64,000 bases of DNA, from positions 1-64,000 of the forward strand of contig NZ_VIRS01000027.1 of assembly GCF_006912135.1 (NCBI RefSeq), in the 5' to 3' direction. Both the position numbers and the translations under genes were made by a program. The stretch's first letter is position 1; the number at the start of each line of letters is the position of its first letter. Below the pieces are notes generated by a model. That model searched no databases. It had not been told where the DNA came from and was given only the letters and a program-made list of their open reading frames with translations. The stretch comes from Cryptosporangium phraense (GTDB lineage Bacteria > Actinomycetota > Actinomycetes > Mycobacteriales > Cryptosporangiaceae). Shown piece after piece: positions 63,196-64,000 of the stretch.

Positions 63196-64000
63196 ATGCT
63201 CACCGTTTCCGACGAAGACCTGGAAGACCTGCGGGCGCGCCTGCGCCGGACCCGCTGGGCCAAGCCGTGGCCGGTCGGCGCCTGGGACGCCGGCGTCGAC
63301 GGTGACTACCTGCGCCGGCTCGTCGAGTACTGGGCCACCGACTACGACTGGCGCAAACACGAGGCCGCGATCAACGCGCTGCCCTGGCACGTCGCCGAGA
63401 CGTCGCTGCACTACCTACGCTTCGACGCCCAGCGGGACGGCGCACCGGCGCTGCTGCTCGCCAACGGCTGGCCGAGCACGTTCCTGGAGCTGGTCGGTCT
63501 GGCCGAGCGCCTCTCGGCCGACTTCACGGTCGTCGTTCCGCTCCTGCCCGGCTACGCGACCTCGCCGCAGCGGCCGGCTCTCGACGGGCCGCACGTACAC
63601 GAGCTCTGGCACCGGCTCATGCACGACGAGCTCGGCTTCGCCCGCTACGGCGCGCACGGCTCCGACGTCGGCGCCGGGGAGGTCAGCCGGTTGGGCCAGG
63701 CCTTTCCCGACGCGCTCATCGGCGTCCACCTGCTCAGCGTCAGCGAGCCGCCGGACGTCGACCAGAGCGAACTGACGGACTCCGAACGCGCCTACCTGAA
63801 GTCCCGCGCGGAGTGGGATGCCGCCGAAGGCGGCTACGCCCACGAGCAGCGGACGCGGCCGCTGACCCTGGCCCAGGGGCTGTCCGACTCGCCGTCGGGG
63901 CTGCTGGCCTGGATCGTGGAGAAGCACCGGGCCTGGAGCGACGACTTCGCGAGCTTCAGCGACGACTTCCTGCTGACGCAGGCGTCGCTGTACTGGTTCA
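63196..64000 (+). CDS. Epoxide-hydrolase-like alpha/beta hydrolase (cut by window end)
   Basis: The first 268 codons of a protein with an EHN domain (DLEDLRARLRRTRW, DYLRRLVEYWATDYDWRKHE) followed by an alpha/beta hydrolase domain: ANGWPSTFLEL at the oxyanion position, where family members have HGWPGSF, PLLPGYATSP, and GAHGSDVGAGEVSRLGQAF with the nucleophile Asp. The His of HGWP is replaced by Asn. Epoxide hydrolases of this layout (microsomal type) open epoxides or act on juvenile-hormone-like esters. ATG at 63196 after GGAGGAA. The Asp/Glu and His of the triad lie beyond the window. Confidence 0.85.
   Translation, partial: MLTVSDEDLEDLRARLRRTRWAKPWPVGAWDAGVDGDYLRRLVEYWATDYDWRKHEAAINALPWHVAETSLHYLRFDAQRDGAPALLLANGWPSTFLELVGLAERLSADFTVVVPLLPGYATSPQRPALDGPHVHELWHRLMHDELGFARYGAHGSDVGAGEVSRLGQAFPDALIGVHLLSVSEPPDVDQSELTDSERAYLKSRAEWDAAEGGYAHEQRTRPLTLAQGLSDSPSGLLAWIVEKHRAWSDDFASFSDDFLLTQASLYWF

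Noticed and set aside
1-64000. tRNA, rRNA, tmRNA, CRISPR arrays, prophage or replication origin
   Set aside because: No cloverleaf with CCA-type ends, no conserved rRNA segment, no regularly spaced repeats and no phage structural genes were recognised by reading.

Overview
The window is about 64 kb of very GC-rich, gene-dense DNA that reads as a chromosome segment of a free-living actinomycete. Pointers are a mycothiol-dependent isomerase, a GAF-ANTAR regulator, an F420-type PPOX protein, a CGNR zinc-finger regulator, an ECF42-type sigma factor with its YciI partner, many GTG starts and many GTGA/ATGA start-stop overlaps. The genus is not determined; a mycelial actinomycete of the Cryptosporangium/Micromonospora kind would fit (inference). 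No rRNA, tRNA, CRISPR array or replication origin was seen.

Layout. 1-15.5 kb: signalling and metabolic genes (hemerythrin-hydrolase fusion, nuclease-like EEP protein, STAS, GAF-ANTAR, Ser/Thr kinase, MpaB-like oxygenase, YciI/ECF42, GH6 cellulase, WD40 protein, ArsR/MFS pair, HAD phosphatase), bounded by decayed insertion sequences at 121-470 and 14.39-15.47 kb. 15.5-28.9 kb: an extracellular or capsular polysaccharide locus with a polyprenyl-phosphate sugar transferase, four glycosyltransferases, a Wzz-like protein, a flippase, a PrsW-type membrane protease and a Wzy polymerase carrying a Wzz-like tail. 28.9-45.4 kb: accessory metabolism with clear local regulation: a TA-flanked palindromic element, a serine hydrolase that has lost its catalytic Ser and Lys next to DNA encoding a phosphatase, a guanidine-III riboswitch in front of a gdx-type exporter and an adenosine deaminase, ROK/DUF1479 and TetR/methyltransferase divergons with visible operators, and a collapsed second YciI-ECF42 module. 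45.4-48.1 kb: two tandem PhoA-type alkaline phosphatases with a PHO-box-like repeat. 48.7-49.6 kb: two paralogous 42-residue Tyr/Asp/His/Cys-rich proteins around a PspC gene, each with its own ribosome binding site and terminator. 49.6-64 kb: several TetR-target divergons with twin operators, two MFS pumps in the window overall, a DrrAB-like ABC exporter, a rhomboid-globin open frame, and an epoxide-hydrolase-like gene cut by the window end.

How the genes work together. The polysaccharide block forms a near-complete Wzx/Wzy pathway. Most of the rest consists of self-contained regulator-target pairs whose palindromic operators are readable in the short divergent gaps. A recurring theme is deletion scarring: the ECF42/DeoR join (about 43.15 kb), the LysR/LLM join (about 54.7 kb) and nested transposase remnants show that this region loses DNA by internal deletion. 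Features most worth follow-up are the twin 42-aa proteins, the riboswitch operon, the 164-bp palindromic element that supplies both neighbouring stop codons, the dead serine hydrolase, the Wzy-Wzz fusion and the rhomboid-globin frame.
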